From contig NZ_CADIJQ010000003.1 in assembly GCF_902859595.1 (NCBI RefSeq), forward strand, positions 186,001-250,000: a DNA stretch of 64,000 nucleotides, in the 5' to 3' direction. Positions within the stretch are counted from its first letter, which is position 1; every line of letters starts with the position of its first letter. The position numbers and the translations under genes were made by a program. Positions 28,042-35,732 of this stretch are shown here, piece after piece. The notes beneath the pieces are model-generated. The model did not search any database, was not told where the DNA came from, and saw nothing but the letters and a program-made list of their open reading frames with translations. This DNA comes from Achromobacter kerstersii. GTDB lineage: Bacteria > Pseudomonadota > Gammaproteobacteria > Burkholderiales > Burkholderiaceae_B.

Positions 28042-28133
28042 AAAAAAACGCCCCGCTAAAAAAACTGAACTGACCCCAAAGGTTGGACGGGTGTCCAACT
28101 TTTGGGGTGCAGTTCAAACTCGGGGGCGTTTTG
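28042..28133 (+). repeat. Terminator hairpin with two facing IS-like ends in its loop
   Basis: The outer arms AAAACGCCCCG (28045-28055) and CGGGGGCGTTTT (28121-28132) form a terminator stem. Within it, a 23-bp repeat at 28066-28088 and a 24-bp repeat at 28093-28116 are inverted copies (one gap, one mismatch) separated by only 4 bp. Read inward, both start TGAACTG and end GTTGGAC, like the terminal repeats of IS150-group IS3 elements. No transposase remains. Confidence 0.75.
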
Positions 28134-28187
28134 TATGCCTGCACGTGCAACATGGGCGATGGCCCCGGACGTGTCCAACGATGCGGA

Positions 28188-28409
28188 TCACTCGCTGATG
28201 TGATTGACCTTGATGGAGTTCGGGTCAATGCCACCCAGGCGGAGTCGTGCATCGATGTCTTCGTCTTGACCCGCCGATGCGGCAATGTCAGGAAGATCCA
28301 GCTTGTTGGCCAGTTCCCGCTTGGCCTGAAGCGTGCTTGACGCATCGCCGTCAAGCAGTGCAACACCATCGGAACCATCGGTCTTTTTGAAGCTGATCTG
28401 GGTTTTCAT
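28188..28409 (-). CDS. Small acidic protein of unknown function
   Basis: A 73-residue protein (M-K-T-Q-I-S-F-K-K-T-D-G-S-D-G-V-A at the start) with no membrane helix or cysteine. The start at 28409 is backed by a GGAGG site 5 bases upstream, which makes it credible. It converges on the PIG-L gene across the IS-like terminator. Not recognised. Confidence 0.6.
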   Translation of the reverse strand: MKTQISFKKTDGSDGVALLDGDASSTLQAKRELANKLDLPDIAASAGQDEDIDARLRLGGIDPNSIKVNHISE

Positions 28410-28670
28410 CTCGCCTCCTGTTGTGCGGGTGATCCGCAGATAAACCGTAGCACATCGATGAAAGCCGGCGGGGAGGGTGCAATTAAGCCTTAGGTCTTAG
28501 CCCTTAGTGCTGGTCCGATTCAACGCCAATCGCTAGCAGCCGCTCTTCTTCTCGCCCATTGCGGCGCTGGTGGGCCGGTAAGGTATATTCTTCGCGGATC
28601 ATGTTGGGAGCAGGCAAGTCGGCCCCCGATGTGTCAGCCCAAGAACCTATCCACCAGACCAAGGAATACC

Positions 28671-29423
28671 GTGTCGAAGCCACTTGCGGCGGGTCGCTTT
28701 TTTGCTGAGGCGTTCGGTGTCATCCGGCAGCAAGGCCGACGCATGGTGGCCGCTGCGCCATGGTCGTTCGGCCTCTTTGTGTTGAGCTTGCCGTTTGCCT
28801 TGCTGGTGTCACGGTCGTTCGGGTCAATTCAATACGCGTTTCTTGTGCTGGCGCTGGTCAACATGATCGCGTTGGCGCGCATGACCTTTGCCTGGCACCG
28901 CGTGATTGTGTTGGGCGATGCCGTGGATACGGGGGGCGGAGGCAACGCCGAAGCAAAGCATCTGGCGTTGCTGATGCTGTTCATCATTGTGGCGGCGGCA
29001 GTGCTGCGAGCGACGGCCGACATGCCGATCATGATTTATTTTGCGATGGGCGGGGTGGGCGACACCCGCTTCTTCGTCACGCTGTTCGGCATCCTGGCGG
29101 TGCTGTGGGTGCCGATGCTGTATGCGGGCTCTATATACGCGCTGAGCCTTCCGCGCGCCGCGGTGGCGGGCGAGTATGGCTTCCGGGAAGCGCGCGCGGC
29201 GATGCCGTTCAAGCGTTGGCCGCTGGCCGCCGCGTTGTTCGCGCTGATCCTGTCAGCGGGCCTGGCCAAAGTCATGATGCTCAATGTGGCGAACCGCTTG
29301 AAGGTATCGGACATTGCGTATGGTGTGTTGTTTCTGGCATTCACCATCATCATGACGCTCGTCGTGACCGCGATGTGCGCCGTTGCGTATCGGGAATCCA
29401 CACGTGGCGTGAAGGCGGCGTAG
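28671..29423 (+). CDS. Multi-pass membrane protein of unknown function
   Basis: A 250-residue inner-membrane protein with about six hydrophobic helices (for example F-G-L-F-V-L-S-L-P-F-A-L-L-V and L-M-L-F-I-I-V-A-A-A-V-L) and a short cytoplasmic N-terminus. GTG at 28671 with AAGGA five bases upstream is chosen over the ATG at 28629, which lacks a clear ribosome site. The fold resembles general membrane proteins annotated as YjgN- or DUF-type in proteobacteria, but I do not recognise a family with confidence. Confidence 0.65.
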   Translation: MSKPLAAGRFFAEAFGVIRQQGRRMVAAAPWSFGLFVLSLPFALLVSRSFGSIQYAFLVLALVNMIALARMTFAWHRVIVLGDAVDTGGGGNAEAKHLALLMLFIIVAAAVLRATADMPIMIYFAMGGVGDTRFFVTLFGILAVLWVPMLYAGSIYALSLPRAAVAGEYGFREARAAMPFKRWPLAAALFALILSAGLAKVMMLNVANRLKVSDIAYGVLFLAFTIIMTLVVTAMCAVAYRESTRGVKAA

Positions 29424-29531
29424 CGGCTCTGTTCGGTCGCCACGTTTGTCGTCGTCCGCGTGCGATTGCTGCGCCGGATTGTCTGCGCGAAGGGTATATT
29501 TTCGACTTCGCCATTCCTTTCACCTTGCCCC

Positions 29532-30368
29532 ATGAACACGCTTCGTCATCAGATTCCATCTGGCCGTGCGATGTTGGCGGCCGAGACCGCCGGTAGCGGA
29601 GACCCCGTCGTTTTTCTGCATGCCGCCATTTGTGATCGGCGCATGTGGCAGGCGCAGATGCGCGCGCTCAGTTCTAGCAATAAGGTGATTGCTTATGATC
29701 GGCGCGGTTTTGGGCAGACGCATAGCGCGCCGGAAGATCATTCCGCCGTGGCGGACCTGATGGCGGTGATGGATGCCTTGGCGGATGGCAAGCCTGTGAT
29801 TCTGGTGGGTTGCTCGCAAGGCGGGCGCGTGGCGCTCGACGCCGCGCTGCTGCACTCGGATCGTGTGCGCGGGCTGGTGTTGATTGCGCCGACGGTGCCG
29901 GGCGCGCCTGACTTGGCCCAACCCGCCGCCATTCAAGAAGCGATGGCTACGTTGAAGCAAGCCGAATCCGCTCGCGATCTGGATCGCGTGAACGCGTTGA
30001 AGGCGCGTCTGTTCCTGGATGGTCCGCTGGAACCCGAGGGGCGAGTCGAAGGCGCTGCGCGCCAGCTTTTTCTTGAGATGCACGCGGGCGTACTGCGGTC
30101 GCCACCGACCGGGCCGAGCGTCGACCACTTGCCGACGTATCAACGTTTGAATGAGATCAGGGCGCCGTCCATGGTGATGTGGGGATGCAGTGACTTTCCC
30201 AACATTCAGGCGCGCAGCCAGCGGGTGGCGTCGATGCTGGCGAACGGTAGTGGACATGAGCTCACGGACACCGCCCATTTGCCGAGTCTGGACCGGCCGG
30301 ACGAAGTGACGGATTTGCTCGTCACGTTCATCCGGCGTATGGCTGGCAACGTTGCGGGCGCAGCGTAG
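29532..30368 (+). CDS. Alpha/beta-fold hydrolase
   Basis: A 278-residue cytoplasmic hydrolase. The nucleophile elbow is G-C-S95-Q-G-G, an early H-A-A-I-C-D-R-R-M-W segment corresponds to the oxyanion HG region, and the catalytic histidine is probably in D-T-A-H-L-P-S-L near 258. It resembles 3-oxoadipate enol-lactonase and similar esterases, but no pathway neighbours support that. The ATG at 29532 begins at the family-like N-terminus; the frame upstream is not conserved-looking. A 39-bp tandem repeat starts 13 bp after the stop. Confidence 0.85.
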   Translation: MNTLRHQIPSGRAMLAAETAGSGDPVVFLHAAICDRRMWQAQMRALSSSNKVIAYDRRGFGQTHSAPEDHSAVADLMAVMDALADGKPVILVGCSQGGRVALDAALLHSDRVRGLVLIAPTVPGAPDLAQPAAIQEAMATLKQAESARDLDRVNALKARLFLDGPLEPEGRVEGAARQLFLEMHAGVLRSPPTGPSVDHLPTYQRLNEIRAPSMVMWGCSDFPNIQARSQRVASMLANGSGHELTDTAHLPSLDRPDEVTDLLVTFIRRMAGNVAGAA

Positions 30369-30381
30369 CCGCTGCGCTGCG

Positions 30382-30511
30382 TATCAACGCTGGGTATCTG
30401 GGCTGCGCATCAAGCCTTCTTATCAACGCTGGGTATCTGGGGTGCGCATCAAGCCATCGCATCAACGCCGGGTATCTGAGCTGCGCATCAAGCCTTCGCA
30501 TCAACGCAGCG
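30382..30511. repeat. 39-bp tandem repeat, 3.3 copies
   Basis: Copies at 30382-30420, 30421-30459 and 30460-30498, with a 13-bp partial copy to 30511; they differ by a few bases. The unit is 13 codons long and keeps one frame open, but there is no start signal. It lies between the alpha/beta hydrolase stop and the convergent gene at 30528. Confidence 0.9.
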
Positions 30512-30527
30512 TTTCACTGCTCGACGA

Positions 30528-30917
30528 TCAACGCTTCCGGCTCGGTCGTTTAGGCGCTGGCGTCAGCGGGTCGCCCACATGCGTGGCGAGCCAGTGTTCG
30601 ATCTTGTCGTCGCGCCGGGCGGCCCAATCCTTGCCCAGTTCCAGCACCAGCATGTTGCGCGTGTCGCCGTAATCCTGGCCGGGTTCCTTTTGGAACATTT
30701 CCTTCCAGATCTCTGAGGCAACCAGATCCGTCGTGAGCAGCACGCCGATGCCTTTGGCGTCGATCCACAAGGGCGCGGCACGTTCGTCGACGTGCTTCTT
30801 CAGGTTTTCAAGCAGCTTTTGGGCGAGTGAGGCGTTGTCTTTCGATGCCGCGATCAGGACCAGATATTGACGGTGGTCGATGGCGGGTTCGTCGGAGTCG
30901 CCAAAAGGGTTTTCCAT
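30528..30917 (-). CDS. Hypothetical cytoplasmic protein
   Basis: A 129-residue protein, M-E-N-P-F-G-D-S-D-E-P at the start and K-R-P-S-R-K-R at the end. The start at 30917 has AAGGAA 7 bases upstream; the frame continues further 5' without support. The middle (Y-L-V-L-I-A-A-S-K-D-N and L-W-I-D-A-K-G-I-G-V-L-L) suggests an alpha/beta fold. No family recognised. It is divergent from the mntP riboswitch. Confidence 0.6.
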   Translation of the reverse strand: MENPFGDSDEPAIDHRQYLVLIAASKDNASLAQKLLENLKKHVDERAAPLWIDAKGIGVLLTTDLVASEIWKEMFQKEPGQDYGDTRNMLVLELGKDWAARRDDKIEHWLATHVGDPLTPAPKRPSRKR

Positions 30918-31021
30918 GGTGCATTCCTTCCGGGTAAGTCTGCTTCGGGCCGCGAGGGCGGCGCCGTGGTACAGGGTACTCGACCCGCGCGCTGGCAAGC
31001 GCGTTTTGGTACACTTCGGCC

Positions 31022-31138
31022 ATCTTTGGGGAGTAGCCTGCTGTCAGCCGCGCTGACAGGGTTTGCGTCAACATTCTTGACCTTTCGGTCATGGCGCAAC
31101 GGCCGATTCGGCTTGGCGAGACCACGGACTATTCCATA
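31022..31138 (+). ncRNA. yybP-ykoY manganese riboswitch upstream of mntP
   Basis: CTTTGGGGAGTAGCC at 31025-31039 is the signature start of the yybP-ykoY element. A TGTCAG-C-CGCG-CTGACA hairpin and the conserved GTCAACAT at about 31077-31084 follow, as in the E. coli mntP leader. It sits about 60 nt before the mntP start region. The family binds Mn(II) and switches on exporter genes. The exact 3' limit is uncertain. Confidence 0.85.
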
Positions 31139-31143
31139 GCCTT

Positions 31144-31186
31144 GTCCGGGCGATATGGAAAGTCTGTGTGTGTCGCCCGGACGGAG
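31144..31186 (+). promoter_or_regulatory. Hairpin abutting the mntP ribosome site
   Basis: GTCCGGGCGA (31144-31153) and TCGCCCGGAC (31173-31182) form a perfect 10-bp stem with a 19-base loop, immediately followed by the GGAG ribosome site at 31183-31186. It is a likely part of the riboswitch output that controls translation. Confidence 0.6.
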
Positions 31187-31194
31187 CCACCCCC

Positions 31195-31758
31195 GTGAAC
31201 CCCCTTTCCACCCTTATCCTGGCTTTTGCCATGTCGACCGACGCGTTTGCCGCCGCGGTCGGCAAGGGCGCAGCGCTGCACAAGCCGCGCCTGTCTGAAG
31301 CCCTGCGCACCGGTGTCATCTTTGGCGTCATCGAAGCGATTACACCGGTGATCGGCTGGGCGCTCGGTTCCGTCGCGGCGACGTTCGTTGCCGATTGGGA
31401 CCACTGGATTGCGTTCTGTATGCTCTGCGTGCTCGGTGCGATGATGATCCGCAACGGCTACAAGGACGATCCCGAAGAGGCCGCGCCGGTTGTGCGCCAT
31501 TCGTTCTGGCTGCTGGCGGCCACAGGCTTTGCCACCAGCATCGATGCGATGGCGGTGGGCGTCAGCCTGGCCTTCATCGAAAACAACATCTGGATCACGG
31601 CGGCGGCGATTGGTCTTGCGACCATGCTGATGGTGACGATCGGCGTGATGGTCGGCCGCTTGGTTGGCAGCGTGGCGGGCAAACGTGCAGAGATATTGGG
31701 CGGCATTGCGCTGATCGGTATCGGGGCCACGATCCTGTACGAGCATCTGTCGGCTTGA
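31195..31758 (+). CDS. mntP: Manganese efflux pump MntP
   Basis: A 187-residue inner-membrane exporter with six helices in two three-helix repeats. Each half carries the acidic motif of the family: [10 protein letters not shown] near 14 and [10 protein letters not shown] near 110. The start is GTG at 31195, eight bases after GGAG; the length then matches E. coli MntP (188). A manganese riboswitch precedes it, so high Mn(II) should raise expression. Confidence 0.95.
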   Translation: MNPLSTLILAFAMSTDAFAAAVGKGAALHKPRLSEALRTGVIFGVIEAITPVIGWALGSVAATFVADWDHWIAFCMLCVLGAMMIRNGYKDDPEEAAPVVRHSFWLLAATGFATSIDAMAVGVSLAFIENNIWITAAAIGLATMLMVTIGVMVGRLVGSVAGKRAEILGGIALIGIGATILYEHLSA

Positions 31759-31909
31759 TGCGGGTGACGTGACGGCAAGGCGCCCGCAAGCGCCTTGCTG
31801 GGTCAGCCCGGCGGGCTGTTATGGGAAAAGTCCTTCCGTTCTGTGTCTGTTGGCTGCGCCATGGTGTCCGCATACTCGTCTCATTCAACCAGAAAGAGAG
31901 ACGCTTCTC

Positions 31910-32824
31910 ATGCGCTACCGTTACGTCACCGCCGATGTGTTCACCAGCCAGACCTATTGCGGCAACCCCTTGGCAGTTGTGCTGGATGCCCAAGGTCTGG
32001 ATACCGCGCAGATGCAACGCATTGCCCGTGAATTCAATTACTCGGAAACCAGTTTCGTGTTGCCGCCGAAAGACCCGGCGCACACGGCCTGGGTGCGGAT
32101 CTTCACCCCGGATCGCGAAGTGCCGTTCGCCGGGCATCCCAACGTTGGCACTGCTGTGGTGCTGGCGCGCGAAATGATCACCGCTGGCCATCCGGCCCCG
32201 GACTCCTTTGTGTTTGAAGAGGCCGCAGGCCTGGTGCGGATTGCACTGAAGTCGGGCGCCAAGGGCGTCGACAGCGTCGAGCTGCTGGCGCCCCAACCGT
32301 TGTCGCGCGCAAGCGAGGTGTCGGCGGCGGCGTTGGCGCGGGCGCTGAAGCTGCAGGCGTCTGACATTGATACGTCAGAGCACGCGCCGCAAGTGGTGTC
32401 GGTGGGGCTGATATTCCTGGTTGCGCAACTGGCCAGCCGCGATGCCTTGCGCCGCGCGTCGCCAGATTCGCAGGGCTATGCGGCGTTGCTGCCGTTGGAC
32501 GGGGCAAAGTCCATCTACGTCTACACGACGGACACGGCCTCGGATACGGTGGATGCGCCCACCGACATTCAGGCGCGCATGTTCACCGGCCGCATGACGG
32601 AAGACCCGGCAACGGGCAGCGCAACCGCGGCGGTGACGGCGTTGCGCGCGGCGTTGCGTGGCGAAGGCATGCTGCGGCTGCGCGTGGGCCAGGGCGTGGA
32701 CATGGGCCGCGCCAGCTTGTTGCTGGCGCACGCCGAACCGCGTGCCGATGGCGTGTGGGCGGGTGTGGCGGGGCAAGCCGTTGTGGTCATGGAAGGAACC
32801 TTGCCGGCGCCGTCTTTGATCTGA
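31910..32824 (+). CDS. PhzF-family isomerase
   Basis: A 304-residue protein of the PhzF/diaminopimelate-epimerase fold. The catalytic glutamate is E46 in N-Y-S-E-T-S-F-V, and the C-terminal D-P-A-T-G-S-A repeats the second-half motif. PhzF itself isomerises a phenazine precursor, but no phenazine genes are here, so the substrate is unknown. The ATG at 31910 gives the standard N-terminus (Y-R-Y-V-T-A-D-V-F-T); a longer upstream frame is not supported. Confidence 0.9.
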   Translation: MRYRYVTADVFTSQTYCGNPLAVVLDAQGLDTAQMQRIAREFNYSETSFVLPPKDPAHTAWVRIFTPDREVPFAGHPNVGTAVVLAREMITAGHPAPDSFVFEEAAGLVRIALKSGAKGVDSVELLAPQPLSRASEVSAAALARALKLQASDIDTSEHAPQVVSVGLIFLVAQLASRDALRRASPDSQGYAALLPLDGAKSIYVYTTDTASDTVDAPTDIQARMFTGRMTEDPATGSATAAVTALRAALRGEGMLRLRVGQGVDMGRASLLLAHAEPRADGVWAGVAGQAVVVMEGTLPAPSLI

Positions 32825-32864
32825 TTTCCATCTTGCCGGCACGGTTTTTGACCTGATCGCATTC

Positions 32865-33060
32865 TTGCCGGCGGCGCGGGCCCTCGTGTATGCTTGCCCG
32901 CATGAACGAACTGCAATCCGCACCAAAATTCGCGCCGGCATGCCGCGCGGACAACCGACGAGTCACTCGACGTCTACGTTGAGTGGCAAGTCACGTTCAG
33001 GCGCTGAAACTTCGGCGCTTCCTCTTGAAGGCCACGATACCCCTCGTGGCCTTTTTGTTT
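32865..33060 (+). other. Candidate short transcript with an arginine-rich ORF and terminator
   Basis: A possible promoter (TTGCCG at 32865-32870, 18 bp, TATGCT at 32889-32894) would start RNA near 32900. An ORF from the ATG at 32902 to the TGA at 32980-32982 ends R-R-V-T-R-R-L-R, with CGA-CGA and CGA-CGT codon pairs. An intrinsic terminator follows at 33028-33056. It could be a small RNA or an attenuated leader for the GNAT gene. Speculative. Confidence 0.35.
33028..33060 (+). terminator. Rho-independent terminator upstream of the GNAT gene
   Basis: AAGGCCACGA-TACCCC-TCGTGGCCTT is a perfect 10-bp stem followed by TTTGTTTTC. It lies 204 bp after the PhzF stop and 83 bp before the GNAT gene. 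Confidence 0.9.
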
Positions 33061-33142
33061 TCACGTCCGTTGGCGCTTCATCCTTCGGCGGCTATTGAGG
33101 GGAATCTTCCGGCCTTCGTTTTCCTACGTTAAGGAACGAAGC

Positions 33143-33577
33143 ATGACCCAACAAGCACTGGCCGTCCGGCCCTACCATCCCTCAGACGAGGCCGCCCTCA
33201 TTCAGTTGTGGCGCGACTGCGGCCTGACTCGCCCGTGGAACGACCCGGTGAAGGATGTCGCGCGCAAGCTCACGGTGCAGCCCGATCTGTTTCTGGTGGG
33301 CGAGGCGGATGGCGTCATCGTGGGCACGCTGATGGGCGGCTACGACGGTCATCGGGGATGGATCAATTATCTGGCCGTGTCGCCCGCACACCAGCGGCGC
33401 GGCTACGCGACGGTGCTGATGCGTGCCGTCGAACGAAAGCTGCTTGAGATGGGCTGCCCGAAGATCAATTTGCTGATCCGCTCGGGCAATGCCGCCGTGC
33501 AGGGCTTCTACGAAAGCCTGGGCTTCTCGCAGGACGAGGTGATCAGCTTGGGCAAGCGCTTGATCCCCGATCTTTGA
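33143..33577 (+). CDS. GNAT N-acetyltransferase, YpeA-like
   Basis: A 144-residue acetyltransferase. The acetyl-CoA loop Q-R-R-G-Y-A-T follows Y-L-A-V-S-P-A-H, and the C-terminus N-A-A-V-Q-G-F-Y-E-S-L-G-F is standard. The N-terminal W-R-D-C-G-L-T-R-P-W-N-D-P matches E. coli YpeA closely in appearance. The ATG at 33143 has AAGGAA 6 bases upstream. The acceptor is unknown. Confidence 0.92.
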   Translation: MTQQALAVRPYHPSDEAALIQLWRDCGLTRPWNDPVKDVARKLTVQPDLFLVGEADGVIVGTLMGGYDGHRGWINYLAVSPAHQRRGYATVLMRAVERKLLEMGCPKINLLIRSGNAAVQGFYESLGFSQDEVISLGKRLIPDL

Positions 33578-33738
33578 TTGCCATGCGGGCGTCGGATGCG
33601 CGTGATTTAGTCCGACACTCTTGCATGAGATCGCGGCTTGGTCCTACAAACGGGCTTGCCGTCTGGTGAGGCCGTTTGATCCTGAGCACACTCCGTTGAA
33701 TTGACCTGGGCAGGGGCCTGGGAAATGACACGGGGTTG

Positions 33739-34764
33739 ATGATCATGCGGGGTTCGATTCAAGGCTGGCGCTGGGGCGCTTTCATCCTGCTGGCGCTTGC
33801 CGGGATGTCAGTGCAGGCGGATACCGTCCGGCTCAAGATGTCTCACTTTCTTGGGGCCAACAGCTTTTTCCAGGTGGACCTGGTGGAGCCCTGGGCGCGC
33901 GAGCTGGAACGCAAGACGGGCGGCAAGGTGCAGGTAGAGGTGCTGAACGCCAGTTCGCCGTTGGGTAACGTGCGCAAGCAGGCCAGTCAGGTGCAAAGCG
34001 GGGAAGTGGATATTGCGCTTGGGTTGCGCGGCGCGGAAGGCGACCGCTTTCCACGCAGCGCCATCGTCGAATTGCCGTTCGTGGTGGCGGACGCGGGCAG
34101 CGGTTCCAAAGCGCTGTGGCGGCTGTATCAAGAGGGCGTGCTTGCCGAGGAATACCAGGGCTTCAAAGTGCTGGCGCTATTTGTGCACAACCCGGGGCTG
34201 GTTCACACCAAGGCCACGCTTGTGACTGAGCCTGCCGACTTGAAGGGCTTGCGCCTGCGTGCGCCCAACGCCACGGTCGCAATGATGCTTGAGCATGTGG
34301 GCGCCGTTCCGAAGTTGCTGCAACCCGACGAGATCATTCCCGCGCTACGCGCCCATCAATTGGACGGCATCGTCACGAACTGGGGCACGCCCATTGCGGG
34401 CTTCAACGACGAAATGACGCGGCATACGGCGGTGCCGTTCTATGCCTCTGCCTTCTTCATTGTGATGAAGCAGTCGCGCTTTGACGCGTTGCCTGCGGAT
34501 GTGAGGCAAGCGATCGACAGCCTGTCTGGCGATGGGCTGGTGGCGCGTTTCGGGCCGCTATGGAATCAATGGGACCAGCCCTTTCACGATGGCGCACAGG
34601 CGCCGGGCAAAGTGATTTTGCGTCCGGACGCAGCGTTGCTTCAACGGTGGAAGGTGGCGCTGCATCCGGTGTCGGATGCGTATGTCAGCCGGCTCCAGGC
34701 CCAGGGCTTTGCGAACGCACGAGAAGTGTACGAACGCTTGCTGGCGGAACCGGCTGGACGCTGA
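33739..34764 (+). CDS. TRAP-type transporter substrate-binding protein (DctP family), orphan
   Basis: A 341-residue periplasmic receptor with a signal peptide (W-G-A-F-I-L-L-A-L-A-G-M-S-V-Q-A) and the DctP fold: L-K-M-S-H-F-L-G-A-N-S, then the R-L-R-A-P-N arginine that usually binds the ligand carboxylate, and L-D-G-I-V-T-N-W-G. No DctQ or DctM membrane gene is adjacent, so it must use a distant permease or act as a sensor. The start may be 33739 or 33745. A small carboxylate ligand is likely from the family. Confidence 0.85.
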   Translation: MIMRGSIQGWRWGAFILLALAGMSVQADTVRLKMSHFLGANSFFQVDLVEPWARELERKTGGKVQVEVLNASSPLGNVRKQASQVQSGEVDIALGLRGAEGDRFPRSAIVELPFVVADAGSGSKALWRLYQEGVLAEEYQGFKVLALFVHNPGLVHTKATLVTEPADLKGLRLRAPNATVAMMLEHVGAVPKLLQPDEIIPALRAHQLDGIVTNWGTPIAGFNDEMTRHTAVPFYASAFFIVMKQSRFDALPADVRQAIDSLSGDGLVARFGPLWNQWDQPFHDGAQAPGKVILRPDAALLQRWKVALHPVSDAYVSRLQAQGFANAREVYERLLAEPAGR

Positions 34765-34768
34765 CGGC

Positions 34769-35722
34769 TTAGATTGCCACGGTCAGGTAGACGGCTTCGC
34801 GGCCCACGATCGGCATGCGCGTGGGCATGAAGATCGTGCAGTTGTCGCACGGCGAACGAATTTCTTCGGTGCCGTTCATGGCGATCAGCTCGTCTTTGTT
34901 GAAGGTCTCGAAACCGATGACAGGGCGCGTGAAGCGGAAGTCTTCGGACTTCACCATGTGCACTTCCAGCAGGCGGTAGCGCTGCGGAGCGGGAGGCGGT
35001 ACGGCATCGGCGGGCGTGTCGATCAGGCCCGTGTGAGCCAGGAAGCGCAGGGTGACGTCGGTGGCAAGGTCGGCCGCAGACTTCGCGAAGTGCTGGCCGC
35101 ATTCCACCACCAGCGCGCCGCCGCTATCGGAGTCGGGATCACCGTGGTGACCGTAGCCCATGACGCCCGTGCCAGGGAACTTGTGCTGTGGCATGACCAG
35201 GTGCACTAGCGGCGCGCCGACGGCTGCGGCAAGCGCCGTGTTGCGGTCCATCTCGTTATAGACCCAGAAGGGCTGCACCGGCGCACGGGTAGAGTGAATG
35301 TCCAGCACGAAATCGGCGGCGTCCAGCACCGGGCGCAATTCACGCGCGCGTTGCAGCTCGGGGCTGTCTTCGGCGCCGTCCAGCATGGCGGCGGACCAGA
35401 TGCGGTTCAGGTTGTGAACCAGTTGGCGGTTTTCATAAGGCTGGTTGATGTCGAAGGCCTCGTAGGCTTCAACGTGCGCAAAGCTGACAGTCAGTGTGCC
35501 GATCTTCGGCCGCACGCCCGTGTCCAGCAGGTGCGTGGCGGCGACCATGCCACAGATCTCATTGCCATGCGTGATGGCGTTGATCAGCACGTGGGGGCCT
35601 GGCACGCCGGACTCGAAGCGGTGCACGTACGGAATGCCGGTGTTGCCTTCGCGGTAGGCGGAGAGGTCGCGCGGCAAGACTTCAAGCGGCGCGGTGTCGG
35701 GTTCAAAAGCAGGATTTTGCAT
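34769..35722 (-). CDS. Succinylglutamate desuccinylase/aspartoacylase-family hydrolase
   Basis: A 317-residue zinc hydrolase of the AstE/ASPA group. Zinc ligands are visible as H52-G-N-E55 and H143 in L-D-I-H143-S-T. Members cleave N-acyl amino acids. It lies 10 bp downstream of a Bug-type receptor gene and is probably co-transcribed with it, so the receptor may bind the acyl-amino acid or the released acid. The specific substrate cannot be read. Confidence 0.85.
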   Translation of the reverse strand: MQNPAFEPDTAPLEVLPRDLSAYREGNTGIPYVHRFESGVPGPHVLINAITHGNEICGMVAATHLLDTGVRPKIGTLTVSFAHVEAYEAFDINQPYENRQLVHNLNRIWSAAMLDGAEDSPELQRARELRPVLDAADFVLDIHSTRAPVQPFWVYNEMDRNTALAAAVGAPLVHLVMPQHKFPGTGVMGYGHHGDPDSDSGGALVVECGQHFAKSAADLATDVTLRFLAHTGLIDTPADAVPPPAPQRYRLLEVHMVKSEDFRFTRPVIGFETFNKDELIAMNGTEEIRSPCDNCTIFMPTRMPIVGREAVYLTVAI

Positions 35723-35732
35723 GGGATGGGGC

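Noticed and set aside
25540-28700. attR copy of the tRNA-Pro 3' end
   Set aside because: I looked for a second copy of the T-arm and acceptor sequence downstream and saw none, so an intact island boundary cannot be claimed.
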